From Pseudorhizobium pelagicum (GTDB taxonomy: Bacteria > Pseudomonadota > Alphaproteobacteria > Rhizobiales > Rhizobiaceae), in contig JOKI01000001.1 of the NCBI GenBank assembly GCA_000722615.1, positions 328,176 to 392,175 of the forward strand: a stretch of 64,000 nucleotides of DNA. Direction: 5' to 3'. A program made the position numbers and the translations under genes. Position 1 is the stretch's first letter, and the number at the start of each line of letters is the position of its first letter. Below are positions 46,552 to 56,140 of this stretch, one piece after another. The notes below the pieces were generated by a model. That model had not been told where the DNA came from. It did no database searches and saw only the letters and a program-made list of their open reading frames with translations.

Positions 46552-48639
46552 TCAGGAGATGGCGCCCAAAATCTTGATCTCGAGTCCCTTTGCAAGCTCC
46601 ACGTGGGATAGGACAGGAAGCGTGGCGAACAGCCGCTCGATGATCATCCGCACATAGGACCGTGTTTCGGGCGAGGTTACAAGGACGAAGGGTAGTCCGC
46701 GGTCCATGAATTCACGGATAACTTTCGTCGCCTGCTCGCTGAACTCTTCCAGGCTGCGCGGATCGATGTCGAACTCGACGACCTCGCCCTTGGCGTCGCG
46801 CTTCAGCGCCTGGTGGAAGATCATGTCCCACTTGGTGCCGAGGCGCAGCACGCGAAGCACGCCGTTGTCGGCAAGGTCGCCGCAAAGCTGCTGGGACATG
46901 CGGATGCGGACATGTTCGACGATCTGCTCGGTCTTGCGGACGTGCGGGGCAAGCTCGGCCACGGCTTCCAGGATGAGATGGAGGTTGCGGATCGACACGC
47001 GTTCCGCGAGCAGAAGCTTGAGCACGGCCTGCAGGCCAGAATAGGACATGTGCGACGAGCAGATCTCGTCCGCCAGCTTCTTGTATTCCGGATCGAGACG
47101 GTCGATCAGGATCTTGACGTCCTTGTAGGACAGGAGCTGCGGCAGGTTGTTGCGGATCACCTCGGACAGATGGGTCAGCACCACCGAGACGTTGTCGATG
47201 GGGTGGAAGCCCTCGCGCTTCAGATCTTCCGCGAAGGTTTCCAGAATCGAGACCGCCGGCATGCCGAAAGCCGGTTCGCGGATCTCGTCGCCCGGAATGC
47301 TCGGCTTGCGGCCGGCCCCGGTCACCACCAGAACGTCGCCCACACGCAGCGTGTTGGATGCGATCGTCGTGCCGTGGACGCGGATCTGGTAGGACTTCTC
47401 CTGGATCATGATGTCGTCGGTGACCTTGATCTCCGGAACCACGAAGCCGTACTGCGAGGCGAACTTCTTGCGCATCTTGCCGACGCGGAAGGCAAGCTCC
47501 TGATGGGCGCCGAGCAGGCGGGTGGAGACCTGCTTGCCGAGCGCCAGTTCGATCTCGGCGGTGCGCAGCGCGCTCTTGACGGAATCCTTCTCGGCTTCCT
47601 TGTTCTGGACGACCTTCTTCTCCTCATCCTCGCGGCGCACCTTGTTTTCCGCTTCCAGCTGGCGCGGGATGATCCATGCACCAAAGCCCATGACGGCGCC
47701 CAGCGCCGCGAACGGGACCAGGGGAAGGCCCGGCACCAGTGCCAGCATGCCCATCAGGCCTGCCGACATGAAAAGCGCGCGGGGATAGCCGCTCAACTGG
47801 TCGAGGACGGCCTTGTCGGTCGATCCCGCGGTCCCGCCGCGGGAAACCAGAAGGCCGGCCGCCAGCGAAACGATGAGGGCCGGAATCTGCGACACGATGC
47901 CGTCGCCGACGGAAAGCTTGACGAAAACGTCTGCGGCTTCGCCGATTTCCATGCCATAGCGGAAGTAACCGATAATGATGCCGCCAAAGATGTTGATCGC
48001 CGTAATAATCAGGCCGGCGATGGCATCGCCACGCACGAACTTGGAGGCACCGTCCATGGCGCCGAAGAAGGAACTTTCCTGCTCCAGTTCCGAGCGGCGG
48101 CGCTGCGCCTCCTTTTCATCGATCATGCCGGCGGAAAGATCCGCGTCGATCGACATCTGCTTGCCGGGGATGGCATCGAGGGTGAAGCGGGCGCCGACTT
48201 CCGCGATACGGGTGGCACCCTTGGTGATGACGATGAAGTTGACCGTCACCAGGATCATGAAGACAATCACCCCGATGACGAAGTCGCCCGACATCACGAG
48301 GCTCGCAAACCCGGCGATCACGCCGCCGGCAGCGTCGTGGCCCTCGTTGCCGTTGGAAAGGATCACGCGGGTCGTCGCGATGTTGAGCGACAGCCGGACC
48401 ATCGTCGAGATCAGCAGAATGGTCGGGAAGGAGGAGAAGTCCAACGGCCGCTGGATCCACAGCGAGACCATCAGGATCAGGACCGAAAAGGCGATCGAGA
48501 AGGCCAACCCCATGTCGATGAGGAAGGTCGGTATCGGCAGAAACAGGACACAGAGGATCGCAATGATGCCGGCGGCAAAGCCGAGATCCCGCCCGTTTGG
48601 TGCGACTTTGGGTATTACGAGTGCGGGTGGTTGCGCCAT
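46552..48639 (-). CDS. flhA: flagellar biosynthesis protein FlhA
   Basis: A 695-residue export-gate protein. Eight N-terminal helices (residues about 15-330) include [20 protein letters not shown]-type motifs, the FHIPEP-like segment [20 protein letters not shown] and [19 protein letters not shown]. The cytoplasmic half (330-695) has [16 protein letters not shown]-like and [20 protein letters not shown] motifs and binds export substrates and chaperones. Length and order are normal. Minus-strand gene, 102 bp after fliQ. Confidence 0.96.
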   Translation of the reverse strand: MAQPPALVIPKVAPNGRDLGFAAGIIAILCVLFLPIPTFLIDMGLAFSIAFSVLILMVSLWIQRPLDFSSFPTILLISTMVRLSLNIATTRVILSNGNEGHDAAGGVIAGFASLVMSGDFVIGVIVFMILVTVNFIVITKGATRIAEVGARFTLDAIPGKQMSIDADLSAGMIDEKEAQRRRSELEQESSFFGAMDGASKFVRGDAIAGLIITAINIFGGIIIGYFRYGMEIGEAADVFVKLSVGDGIVSQIPALIVSLAAGLLVSRGGTAGSTDKAVLDQLSGYPRALFMSAGLMGMLALVPGLPLVPFAALGAVMGFGAWIIPRQLEAENKVRREDEEKKVVQNKEAEKDSVKSALRTAEIELALGKQVSTRLLGAHQELAFRVGKMRKKFASQYGFVVPEIKVTDDIMIQEKSYQIRVHGTTIASNTLRVGDVLVVTGAGRKPSIPGDEIREPAFGMPAVSILETFAEDLKREGFHPIDNVSVVLTHLSEVIRNNLPQLLSYKDVKILIDRLDPEYKKLADEICSSHMSYSGLQAVLKLLLAERVSIRNLHLILEAVAELAPHVRKTEQIVEHVRIRMSQQLCGDLADNGVLRVLRLGTKWDMIFHQALKRDAKGEVVEFDIDPRSLEEFSEQATKVIREFMDRGLPFVLVTSPETRSYVRMIIERLFATLPVLSHVELAKGLEIKILGAIS

Positions 48640-48741
48640 GGTGCATCCGTCTCTTCATGAGAGGGGGCAGACAAGTCTGCCAGTTCACCACCTGCTTAGA
48701 ATGCGAAGCTTGTGCGAGGATGTGCGCAATGCGGACAGCCG

Positions 48742-49008
48742 CTAGAAGCCTGACTGCACCCTCGAAAAGACGAGGGTCGCGAAGAGATTGATCTGGGCGC
48801 CGATGAAAGGTGCCGTCACGCCGAGCGCCACCATGATGGCGACGATCTTGGGGACGAAGGTGAGGGTCATCTCCTGCACCTGCGTCAACGCCTGCAAAAG
48901 AGCGATACCAACGCCCACGATCATGGCCGTGAGCACGGCGGGACCTGATGCCACGAGGATGGTCCAGATCGCCGCCTGCATGATGTCCAGGGCGTCGGCT
49001 TCGTTCAT
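48742..49008 (-). CDS. fliQ: flagellar biosynthesis protein FliQ
   Basis: An 88-residue protein with two membrane helices: AAIWTILVASGPAVLTAMIV and KIVAIMVALGVTAPFIGAQI, with the loop GVGIALLQALTQVQEMTLTF typical of FliQ. ATG 49008 (MNEADALDIMQ) is the family start. It joins FliP and FliR in the export gate. It lies 39 bp after flgD. Confidence 0.93.
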   Translation of the reverse strand: MNEADALDIMQAAIWTILVASGPAVLTAMIVGVGIALLQALTQVQEMTLTFVPKIVAIMVALGVTAPFIGAQINLFATLVFSRVQSGF

Positions 49009-49047
49009 GTCGCCTGCTCCAGCCCGAATCATTCGAGCCTTGGTTGA

Positions 49048-49536
49048 TTAGCCGGTTGTACCGCCGGTGGAGTCGTCCGTCGAGCCGTCGGTGGTCTCGT
49101 CGGTCGGGGTCTTCACGATTGTCTCGTTCGAGATGACCACGCCCGCCTGCAGCAGGACCTTGTCGCCCGCATCGGTAATGGCGATGACGCCATCGGAGTA
49201 GACTTCGACTTCCTTGATCTTGCCCATGACCGTGTCATCGGCACTCTGCACGTATTTGCCGACAAGGTCGCCGGCCCGCGTCAGCGCTTCGGCCTGCAGC
49301 ATGCTGCGCAGATGCGAGTTGGTCTGGATGGTCTGCTCGACCTGCGAGAACGACGCGAGCTGGGACATCTGCTGGCCCGCATCCATCGGATCGGTCGGAT
49401 CCTGGTTCTTCATCTGGGCGATGAGAAGCTGCAGGAAACTGTCGTAGTTGAGGCCCGCCTTGTCGGCGTCCGCAGAGGTTGCAGCGGCATTGGCCCAGGG
49501 ATTGGACGCAGCCGTTGTTACGGGATCTACCGCCAT
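49048..49536 (-). CDS. flgD: flagellar hook assembly protein FlgD
   Basis: A 162-residue FlgD. The conserved start is [40 protein letters not shown] and [14 protein letters not shown]. The rest is a small beta domain ending in a Thr/Asp/Ser/Gly-rich tail ([14 protein letters not shown]). It is the scaffold for hook polymerisation. ATG 49536 follows AAGGAGATCGCTCC, and the gene overlaps the flbT end by 10 bases. Confidence 0.92.
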   Translation of the reverse strand: MAVDPVTTAASNPWANAAATSADADKAGLNYDSFLQLLIAQMKNQDPTDPMDAGQQMSQLASFSQVEQTIQTNSHLRSMLQAEALTRAGDLVGKYVQSADDTVMGKIKEVEVYSDGVIAITDAGDKVLLQAGVVISNETIVKTPTDETTDGSTDDSTGGTTG

Positions 49537-49976
49537 GGAGCGATCTCCTTGCGGATTTGTTCAATGGTTGCCGGCGTCATTTCCTGGTTGTTCAGGATCC
49601 GGTCCTCGATGGGATAGAGCCCCCGGATCGCCTTCAGAGCGTCAAAGGCCCTGCCGGATGCCACCAGACCGTCGATCCGCTTCAGCTCGGCGAGAATCTC
49701 GTCGTTCTGGAAGCAGTTGAGCAGCATGCTCACCGACTTGCGGAAGAGTGCCAGGGACTGGTCCTTGCCTTCCGGATTGATCAGCATCATCTGGGCGATG
49801 AAATAGAGCTGGCGGAGTGGCGTATTGGCATCTTCGGGCTGAAGAACGTGGTTCTCCAACAGGAAGGTGACGTCGTTGAGGAATTCCAAAGCCACCTTGC
49901 GATCGACGCGCAGCACTGCGCCGTTGATGAAGATTCGCTCGCCGGATTTCAATGAGATGCGCAGCGTACTTTTCAT
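49527..49976 (-). CDS. flbT: flagellar biosynthesis repressor FlbT
   Basis: A 149-residue FlbT. The N-terminal [20 protein letters not shown] and [20 protein letters not shown], then [20 protein letters not shown], are the standard signature. FlbT binds flagellin mRNA in Caulobacter and links filament synthesis to hook completion; in rhizobia it often acts positively. It overlaps flaF by four bases and flgD by ten, so the three are translationally coupled. Confidence 0.93.
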   Translation of the reverse strand: MKSTLRISLKSGERIFINGAVLRVDRKVALEFLNDVTFLLENHVLQPEDANTPLRQLYFIAQMMLINPEGKDQSLALFRKSVSMLLNCFQNDEILAELKRIDGLVASGRAFDALKAIRGLYPIEDRILNNQEMTPATIEQIRKEIAPWR

Positions 49977-50320
49977 TTAAGTCCATCCCTGATGATGGTG
50001 GTCACGTCGATGATGCCCTGGTAGTTGGTGGACTGCCGCTTTCTGATCCGCTCGCACTCCTTCAAAATCCAGATGGCGATTGAGATAAGGTTGGCGCGCA
50101 GTTCGGTCGCAAGCTCGTTGTCCGGCTGCTTGAGATCTTCGATGAAGCTGATCCAGACGCGCCGCGTGTAGTAGATGGCGTCAATCGTCGCGCGGGAGTA
50201 ATCGCCGGCATTCATCGCGGCCGTCAGAAGTTCTATCGATCGGTCCAGCGCCTGCCGTTCACGGTCCTTGGCGTCAGCGACGCCATCCTCCATGATCTCG
50301 GCATATGAAAACTGGTACAT
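49973..50320 (-). CDS. flaF: flagellar biosynthesis regulator FlaF
   Basis: A 115-residue helical protein with [40 protein letters not shown] and [36 protein letters not shown], the FlaF pattern. With FlbT it regulates flagellin translation and secretion in alphaproteobacteria. The ATG at 50320 is preceded by AAGGA. It lies 36 bp after flgL. Confidence 0.92.
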   Translation of the reverse strand: MYQFSYAEIMEDGVADAKDRERQALDRSIELLTAAMNAGDYSRATIDAIYYTRRVWISFIEDLKQPDNELATELRANLISIAIWILKECERIRKRQSTNYQGIIDVTTIIRDGLK

Positions 50321-50356
50321 TCATGTATCCTTCATTTTCACGGACTTCCCTCTTCA

Positions 50357-51451
50357 TCAAAGGAAGTTGACTAGGCTCAACTGCTGCAGGCGGGCGGTCA
50401 GCGTGTAGGCTGTCTCGACCAGCGCCTCGAGGCCCTTCACTCTCGTCGAAGCCTCGTAAGCATCCACGGCTTCGAGATCGTTGAGATGGACCTCAATGAT
50501 ATTCATCTGGGCGTCGAGGGTCTCGTCCGCCTTCTTCACACGCTCGGCCGACAGACCGAGCGTCGCACGCTCACCGGTCAGCCCGGACATGGCCTGGCCG
50601 ATGTAACCGGTGGAGCGGCTGACCGCTTCCTCCTTTGCCACGTCCGACATGTCCGAGGTCAGGAACTCAATCGAGACGAGGGAGGTCAGCACGAACTTGC
50701 GCATGCCCTGGCTGTTGGCATTCGTCGAAGTCTGGACGATCTCGCTTTGCGTGATCCGGCTCTTCATATTGTCGTCGGAGGCGCTGGACACAAACGTGCT
50801 CCAGAAGTCCTGTCCGGCCACGGCTGGATCATGAGGCGGATCGGTCAGTAGCGATGTTCCGTCCAGCTTCGCCTCCATCTCCGTCAGGAAGGCATCCATG
50901 TCGGCCTTGGTCATGTCCGACTTGGACGCGATGCCATTGTTCGTCATGAAGAAGTTCAGCTCCGCACCAAAAGCGGTAATTGCTGCAGAGCCTTCCTTGG
51001 CAACATCTTCGAAAGGTTTTACGTCGGTGTTAATGCCGGAGAACAGGTATTCGCCGTTGACGGATGTATTGGCGAAGTTCGAGAACGTATCGAGCGAGTT
51101 CTGAATTGCCGTGCGCGCAACATCGAGATTGGTCGCGTCACTACTGGAGCCGATGCCAACGAGTGAATCCAGAACCTTCTGGCCCAGCTCTGCCATTTTC
51201 GACAGCGCTTCTTCGGAGGACTCGAGCCGTTGCGTGGCCAGCGAGTTCGTCGTGAGCATCGACTTGATGCGCAGCACGTCCCGCGTCAGGTCGAGGCTGC
51301 GAGCGGTGGTTGCACCGAGAGCCACCCCGACGTCGGCATGACGGCCCGTGGTGACCTCCTGCTGGGCCGCCACCATGTCCTGCTGCGCCTTGGCGACTGC
51401 GGTGCGCATCGTCGTCTGGAGGCTGAGGGATGATACGAAGGATGTTTTCAT
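50357..51451 (-). CDS. flgL: flagellar hook-associated protein FlgL
   Basis: A 364-residue flagellin-like junction protein. The N-terminal SLQTTMRTAVAKAQQDMVAA and QEVTTGRHADVGVALGATTA and the C-terminal EVHLNDLEAVDAYEASTRVK and QLSLVNFL pair as the D0/D1 coiled coil. It lies between hook cap FlgK and filament. It starts three bases after the flgK stop. A FlgN-like chaperone is encoded in the same cluster. Confidence 0.9.
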   Translation of the reverse strand: MKTSFVSSLSLQTTMRTAVAKAQQDMVAAQQEVTTGRHADVGVALGATTARSLDLTRDVLRIKSMLTTNSLATQRLESSEEALSKMAELGQKVLDSLVGIGSSSDATNLDVARTAIQNSLDTFSNFANTSVNGEYLFSGINTDVKPFEDVAKEGSAAITAFGAELNFFMTNNGIASKSDMTKADMDAFLTEMEAKLDGTSLLTDPPHDPAVAGQDFWSTFVSSASDDNMKSRITQSEIVQTSTNANSQGMRKFVLTSLVSIEFLTSDMSDVAKEEAVSRSTGYIGQAMSGLTGERATLGLSAERVKKADETLDAQMNIIEVHLNDLEAVDAYEASTRVKGLEALVETAYTLTARLQQLSLVNFL

Positions 51452-51454
51452 CGG

Positions 51455-52918
51455 TTAGCTCGCTGCTGCCAGGAGTGCCTGCATCATCTCGTCCACGGTG
51501 GACATGAGCTTGGCTGCTGCTTTGTAGGACTGCTCGATGTCGAGCAGCAGCGAAAGTTCCTCATCCAGGCTGACGCCGGTTTCGCTCGAGTAAGCGTCGT
51601 TGGCACGGCTGAGCATGGCGAGCTTGTTTTCGGTCGCCGAGGTGGCCGTGCTGCGTCGCATTTCCAGCCAGCCCATGGAGTCTGCGGCGAATTCCTGGAC
51701 CGACAGCGACCCGCCGATTTCGGTGCCGTCGTCAAACACGATCTTTGCGTCGAAAGCGTCATCAAACTTGTTGAGGAGATCGGAATATCCGGTCGACTGG
51801 GTGGTGTTGACGATATAGCCAACCCCGTTGATGCCACCGTCGCGGATCAGGCTGGGATCACCGGTCGGCGGAATGACCGCAGGATTGATGCTGATCGTGC
51901 CTGCCAGACCAGGCTCCACGATCCCGTCGGCCGGCATTACCCCCAGCGAACTGCCGGTGAAGAGACCTGGCAGCGTCGGAAGCACCGCAGGGTCGGCCGG
52001 ATCGCTCTCCGCGAAGGCGATAATCAGGCCGCGCGCCACTTCGTCGAGCTGGCTCTGGAAGAGCGGCGCCACTTCGTCGCGGATCTGAAGAAGGGCCTGA
52101 AGCGAGCCTTCGGCATTGGTATCGGAACCCTTGCCCGCTCTCACCGCGACGCCATCGATATAGACTGCGTTGCCGACCGTTGCCGCGCTATAGGCAACCG
52201 TTGGAGCAAAGGTCACCGTCCGGGGCCCTGTTTCAAACAGGGTCGTTCCCTCCGAGGTGTAGAGAACCATGTCCTGATTTTCGCGGACAGACGAATTGAC
52301 GCCGACAATCTCGGAGATCTGCTTCAGCAGGGTGTCGCGTTCGTCGAGCGCGTCGTTGGGGTTGCCGCCGACGGCGACTTCCTGCTTGACCTTGTTGTTT
52401 GCGACTTCGAACTGGGAGAGCAGCGCATTGAGGGAATCGACGCTCTGGGCGATCTCGTCATCCGCGCGATTGCGGATGGCCTGCAGTTCGTTCGAGGCCG
52501 TGTTGAGCCCCTTGGCAAGATCCTGCGCCGTGGACACAACCGTTGCGCCGAGTGTGCTCTCGTTGGGCTTGCTCGCCCAGGTCTGCAGGTTGTTGCGCAG
52601 GTTGCCAATGAGAGCATGGGGCGAGGTCTCGTAGTCGTTGCCGCCCATCAGCGACTTCATTTCCTCCAGCCCCGCCAGAAGCACGGCCTGACCGCTGTAG
52701 ATGGACGAACTTTCGATGGTCTGGCGCTGCAGGGCGACGTTCTGAGATCGCTCTATGCCAACCACGAGCGCGCCATTGCCGCTGCTCGTCAGCACCGCAG
52801 AGCGCCGGACGTAGTTGGCGTTCTGGGCATTCGCAATGTTCTTCGAGGCAACTCCGGATTGAATTCCGGTGTTGTTAAAGACTGACTGCGCCGTGTTAAG
52901 TGCTGACGAAAGGGTCAT
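51455..52918 (-). CDS. flgK: flagellar hook-associated protein FlgK
   Basis: A 487-residue protein beginning LSSALNTAQSVFNNTGIQSG and VASKNIANAQNANYVRRSAV, as in FlgK, with AVGGNPNDALDERDTLLKQI-SEIVGVN in the first third and LDEELSLLLDIEQSYKAAAK-LMSTVDEMMQALL at the end. These ends form the axial coiled coil. It lies between flgE (28 bp gap) and flgL. Confidence 0.93.
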   Translation of the reverse strand: MTLSSALNTAQSVFNNTGIQSGVASKNIANAQNANYVRRSAVLTSSGNGALVVGIERSQNVALQRQTIESSSIYSGQAVLLAGLEEMKSLMGGNDYETSPHALIGNLRNNLQTWASKPNESTLGATVVSTAQDLAKGLNTASNELQAIRNRADDEIAQSVDSLNALLSQFEVANNKVKQEVAVGGNPNDALDERDTLLKQISEIVGVNSSVRENQDMVLYTSEGTTLFETGPRTVTFAPTVAYSAATVGNAVYIDGVAVRAGKGSDTNAEGSLQALLQIRDEVAPLFQSQLDEVARGLIIAFAESDPADPAVLPTLPGLFTGSSLGVMPADGIVEPGLAGTISINPAVIPPTGDPSLIRDGGINGVGYIVNTTQSTGYSDLLNKFDDAFDAKIVFDDGTEIGGSLSVQEFAADSMGWLEMRRSTATSATENKLAMLSRANDAYSSETGVSLDEELSLLLDIEQSYKAAAKLMSTVDEMMQALLAAAS

Positions 52919-52946
52919 GGTGAATGCCTCTGGGAATTAGTCCCCG

Positions 52947-54494
52947 TTACCTTTTCAGGTTGACGAGAACTTCCATAAGTTCGGAACCGGTCTGGAAGAC
53001 CTTGGAGTTGGCGGTGTAGTTGCGCTGGGATTCGATCATCGAGGTAAGCTCCTCGGCGATATCGACGTTGGAATCCTCAAGCGCGTTCGAGATGATCGTG
53101 CCGTAGCTGCCGTTTCCAGCGTAACCCATGACGATGATGCCCGAGTCATTGCTCTGCGTGTAGACGTTGCCTGCCAGCGGGTTCAGCTGGTCGGGGCTCT
53201 GCACGTCCGCCACCGCAATGCGATACTTGGGGACCAGGTCGCCGTTGGAGTACTTCAGGTAGACGATGCCGTCTTCGCTGATTTCATGGCCAACGACGTT
53301 GCTGGCGGCATTGCCATCGATCTTGCCGTTACCGACCTTGAATTCGGAAGACAGCTGCGTCGAGCCGTCGATGCTGATCGTCAGACTGTTGAACTCAGCC
53401 CCACCAAAGGCCATGGCCTGCGTCGTCAGGGAGAGCGGCGTGATGATCTTGCCGAGTGCATCGAACTCCATGGTCGGGATCCTGCCGATACCATTGGACG
53501 GCGAGTTGACGCCCGTTTTTCCAGGGTCAGACGTGACTGCGGAGAAGTCGATGGTCATGGCTCCGAGAGTGCCGGTCGCCGGAATGACCAATGCACCGCC
53601 GGGAATAGCGAAGGGCGCCGCATTCAGCGGTGTCGTCGACGTCATCCCATCATAGACATTGACGCTCCAGCCTGTCGGACCCTTGATATAATCGTAGCGC
53701 AGGGTTCTTGCGTCGCCGTTCAGATCATAGGCGATCTCGGAGCCCTGGAACTTCGTGCCGTCGGCGGCGATCGAGTCGAGGTTACCGACCGCAGTCGCAT
53801 CCGTCGTCGCGTCGGCCAGCGGGTCGAATTCCCGGCTGAGGAGCGACGTGCCTTCGTAGGCAACGTCTACGGTCCAGGAGTTGTCGGCGAGCTTCGTGTA
53901 GGTGATGTCGAGAAGACGGGTATTGCCCTGCGTGTCATAGGCCTTGAGCGAAGTCTTCTTCTCGTAACCGACAGCTTCCTGCGAGGGCAGATTGACGTCA
54001 AGGATGCCGCCGACTGACGGAGTGGCGTTCAATGCACCGGAGGAGAGGTTCACCTCCGTCAGGCCATCAAAGCCGTTGATGACGATCGTCGGATCCTGCC
54101 CTTCCACATACTCGTAACCCATCAGCGTGAAGCCGGCCGCGTTCTGCAACGATCCGTCGGACATGCCCGTGAAGTTGCCGGCGCGCGTCAGGTACTCTAC
54201 GCCGTCGGTGCCTTGAACGATGAAGAAACCGCGGCCGTTGATGGCGAGATCGGTTGCCGACGTCGTGTAGGTGAAGGTGCCCTGCGAGGAGATCGAGTAA
54301 CGCACGTTGGTGGTGACGCCGCCCGAGTTGTACGACCCCTCTCCCGAAGGCAGGATCAACGATGAGAACTGCGTGGATGCCTTCTTGTAACCAGCGGTCG
54401 AGGCGTTGGCGATGTTGTCGCCGACCGTGCTCAGCCGATTGGCCTGTGCATTCATGCCGGACACGCCGGTTCTCATAGTTCCGTAGAGGCTCAT
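52947..54494 (-). CDS. flgE: flagellar hook protein FlgE
   Basis: A 515-residue hook subunit. The start MSLYGTMRTGVSGMNAQANR, LSTVGDNIANASTAGYKKAS and the end AEELTSMIESQRNYTANSKV-FQTGSELMEVLVNLKR are the conserved terminal helices; NGRGFFIVQGTDGVEYLTRA is the FlgE/F/G segment. The central variable domains lie at about 150-430. ATG 54494 is the family start; the open frame running past it reads the antisense of rem and is not coding. It is the next gene after rem, 103 bp downstream. Confidence 0.95.
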   Translation of the reverse strand: MSLYGTMRTGVSGMNAQANRLSTVGDNIANASTAGYKKASTQFSSLILPSGEGSYNSGGVTTNVRYSISSQGTFTYTTSATDLAINGRGFFIVQGTDGVEYLTRAGNFTGMSDGSLQNAAGFTLMGYEYVEGQDPTIVINGFDGLTEVNLSSGALNATPSVGGILDVNLPSQEAVGYEKKTSLKAYDTQGNTRLLDITYTKLADNSWTVDVAYEGTSLLSREFDPLADATTDATAVGNLDSIAADGTKFQGSEIAYDLNGDARTLRYDYIKGPTGWSVNVYDGMTSTTPLNAAPFAIPGGALVIPATGTLGAMTIDFSAVTSDPGKTGVNSPSNGIGRIPTMEFDALGKIITPLSLTTQAMAFGGAEFNSLTISIDGSTQLSSEFKVGNGKIDGNAASNVVGHEISEDGIVYLKYSNGDLVPKYRIAVADVQSPDQLNPLAGNVYTQSNDSGIIVMGYAGNGSYGTIISNALEDSNVDIAEELTSMIESQRNYTANSKVFQTGSELMEVLVNLKR

Positions 54495-54597
54495 CTTAAA
54501 TCCTCGTTGCAGCTTATACCAGGAGAGTAGGCGGTGGGCCTTGCGTGAAGCTGTCTGGTTTCCGCTTCCCTGTCGGGAGGCGGAAACTGTGGAGGCT

Positions 54598-55269
54598 TCA
54601 GCTCCAGTCGATGCAGTAGCCAAGGAATCGCTTGGAATCGACCGGATCGTGGCCGAGGCGCTTGCGCAGCTTCTTGCGGAGCTTGCTGATGTGGCTTTCC
54701 ACGACGTTCTCTTCAACTTCCTCGTCGAAGATGCCGTAGATCGCGTTGAAGATCTGGGTTTTCGAGACGCGGCGGCCGCGGTTGGCGACCAGGTATTCCA
54801 GGATACGTCGCTCACGGCGCGGCAAGGCGAAAATCTCGCCTGCGATCTCCGGATCACGGCCATCAGAGAAGACCCGGATCTGCCCGACGTCGGTGTAGTT
54901 GGCAATGGCCTTGAGGCGGCGACGGATCGCAGCGGCCCTGGCCAGAATCTCACGCGGATGGACCGGCTTGCGCACGACGTCGTCGACGCCACTGTCGAAG
55001 AGCGCCAGGGTCGCATCCAGCGAGGGATGATCGCTGACAGCGATCACGGGCGCCTGGGATCGGTCCCGGATCGTCCGCGGCAGTTCGAGCATGCGATCGC
55101 CCTGACCGATCAGGAAGGCTTCCACGGCATGGATGTCGCCATCCGCTGCCGTGCTGACCCATTCGGCAAACTCTGCCGGGTCAAAGCCGGTGGAAGGGAT
55201 GCCCTCGCGGCCAAAAAGGGATGTATAGCCGTCTTTAACGAGCTCGCGCTCATCAACCACTACGATCAT
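54598..55269 (-). CDS. rem: OmpR-type flagellar transcription activator Rem/FtcR
   Basis: A 223-residue regulator with a receiver-like domain (1-115) and a C-terminal winged helix (about 130-223). The winged helix contains [53 protein letters not shown] and [12 protein letters not shown]. Size and place, downstream of motBCD and just before flgE, match Rem of S. meliloti and FtcR of Brucella, which activate late flagellar genes. The receiver keeps an acidic pair (DE, residues 6-7) and the lysine of RKP, but the position of the phospho-acceptor Asp appears to be Gly55. A CtrA box lies about 95 bp upstream of the ATG. Confidence 0.9.
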   Translation of the reverse strand: MIVVVDERELVKDGYTSLFGREGIPSTGFDPAEFAEWVSTAADGDIHAVEAFLIGQGDRMLELPRTIRDRSQAPVIAVSDHPSLDATLALFDSGVDDVVRKPVHPREILARAAAIRRRLKAIANYTDVGQIRVFSDGRDPEIAGEIFALPRRERRILEYLVANRGRRVSKTQIFNAIYGIFDEEVEENVVESHISKLRKKLRKRLGHDPVDSKRFLGYCIDWS

Positions 55270-55363
55270 TCGTCCGCCTCCGAATCAGTTGTGGTGCTTC
55301 AATGACCCTATGGGTACGAATCGCGGGAATCGGGCACAAGCTGCAGGAAGTTAACTAAACAAA

Positions 55364-55379
55364 TTAATAGTTGATTAAC
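55364..55379. promoter_or_regulatory. CtrA-type box upstream of rem
   Basis: TTAA-TAGTTGA-TTAAC, an exact TTAA-N7-TTAAC match, in an AT-rich stretch 95-110 bp upstream of the rem ATG. The 283-bp gap between rem and the transglycosylase gene is the only sizable gap in the middle of the flagellar cluster, consistent with a separate promoter here. Confidence 0.6.
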
Positions 55380-55552
55380 CATTGGACTGCGATTTGCGCT
55401 AGATATAGTGTCTCGCGACGCAGACAGGCACAATTATCCGGTGGATAACGTTAAGACTTTACTCATAAAGGGATTGCCTGACTAGTTTTCGCCCCAAACG
55501 CGCCACACATCGGCATGCGAGTCTCGGGGGTCGGCGATTCAATCCAGAATTG

Positions 55553-56140
55553 TCAGTTGTTGCAGAACTGACTGGCGTTCGCAGTCCATTTTCCGTAGCC
55601 GGTCGCGACCAGATTGCTGATGACACGGCAGACATATTTCTTCTGCGCGGGGTCGTTGTTCGGCCCAGCATGGTATCTTGCTACCGCCATCGTCCAGGTT
55701 TCGTGACGCTGGTGGAGGTTGTAAAGAAATTTGGCTGCGTACTCGACGTTGCGCCGAGGCTCGAACATCTCGGCCGCTGAAGCAAAGTTCTCGCCATGGA
55801 AATGGTGGTTGATCTGCATGCAGCCGATGTCGATGAGCTTGCGCCCTTCCCGTCTGGCTGCGTCGAACACGCCCAGGGCATCGCCTTGCGAAGAGGGATA
55901 ATAGGCCTTGCCCTCCACGTTCATCGCATAGGGGTAGAGGCTTCCTTTGCGGCCCGTTTCCGTCAGTCCCACCGAGTACAGGATACCCTCGGGTACACCG
56001 TATTTGGCGGCAGCGGCCTGGATCTCTTTTTCACAGGCCCCGGCTGACGCCGCCACCGCCTCAGAGATAGAGCTGCCCAGCGCGAGTGTCGCCAGCAGCG
56101 CCAGGACCGAAGGCTGCCGAAGTATCCAACGAAGAGTCAT
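55553..56140 (-). CDS. lytic transglycosylase (SLT domain) of the flagellar cluster
   Basis: A 195-residue exported protein with a signal peptide (WILRQPSVLALLATLALGSS, cleavage near AVAAS). A lysozyme-like SLT domain follows: EIQAAAAKYGVPEGILYSVG-LTETGRKGS (catalytic Glu in LTETG), then DIGCMQINHHFHG and YNLHQRHETWTMAVARYHAG. Such enzymes locally open peptidoglycan for the flagellar rod, which would complement the muramidase-less FlgJ here. ATG 56140 is favoured, so the gene starts inside the 3' end of motD, overlapping by 80 bp. Confidence 0.88.
   Translation of the reverse strand: MTLRWILRQPSVLALLATLALGSSISEAVAASAGACEKEIQAAAAKYGVPEGILYSVGLTETGRKGSLYPYAMNVEGKAYYPSSQGDALGVFDAARREGRKLIDIGCMQINHHFHGENFASAAEMFEPRRNVEYAAKFLYNLHQRHETWTMAVARYHAGPNNDPAQKKYVCRVISNLVATGYGKWTANASQFCNN

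Noticed and set aside
46813-48660. A 615-codon plus-strand open frame opposite flhA.
   Set aside because: It mirrors the flhA codons; its translation is Asp/His/Arg-rich and has no recognisable fold.
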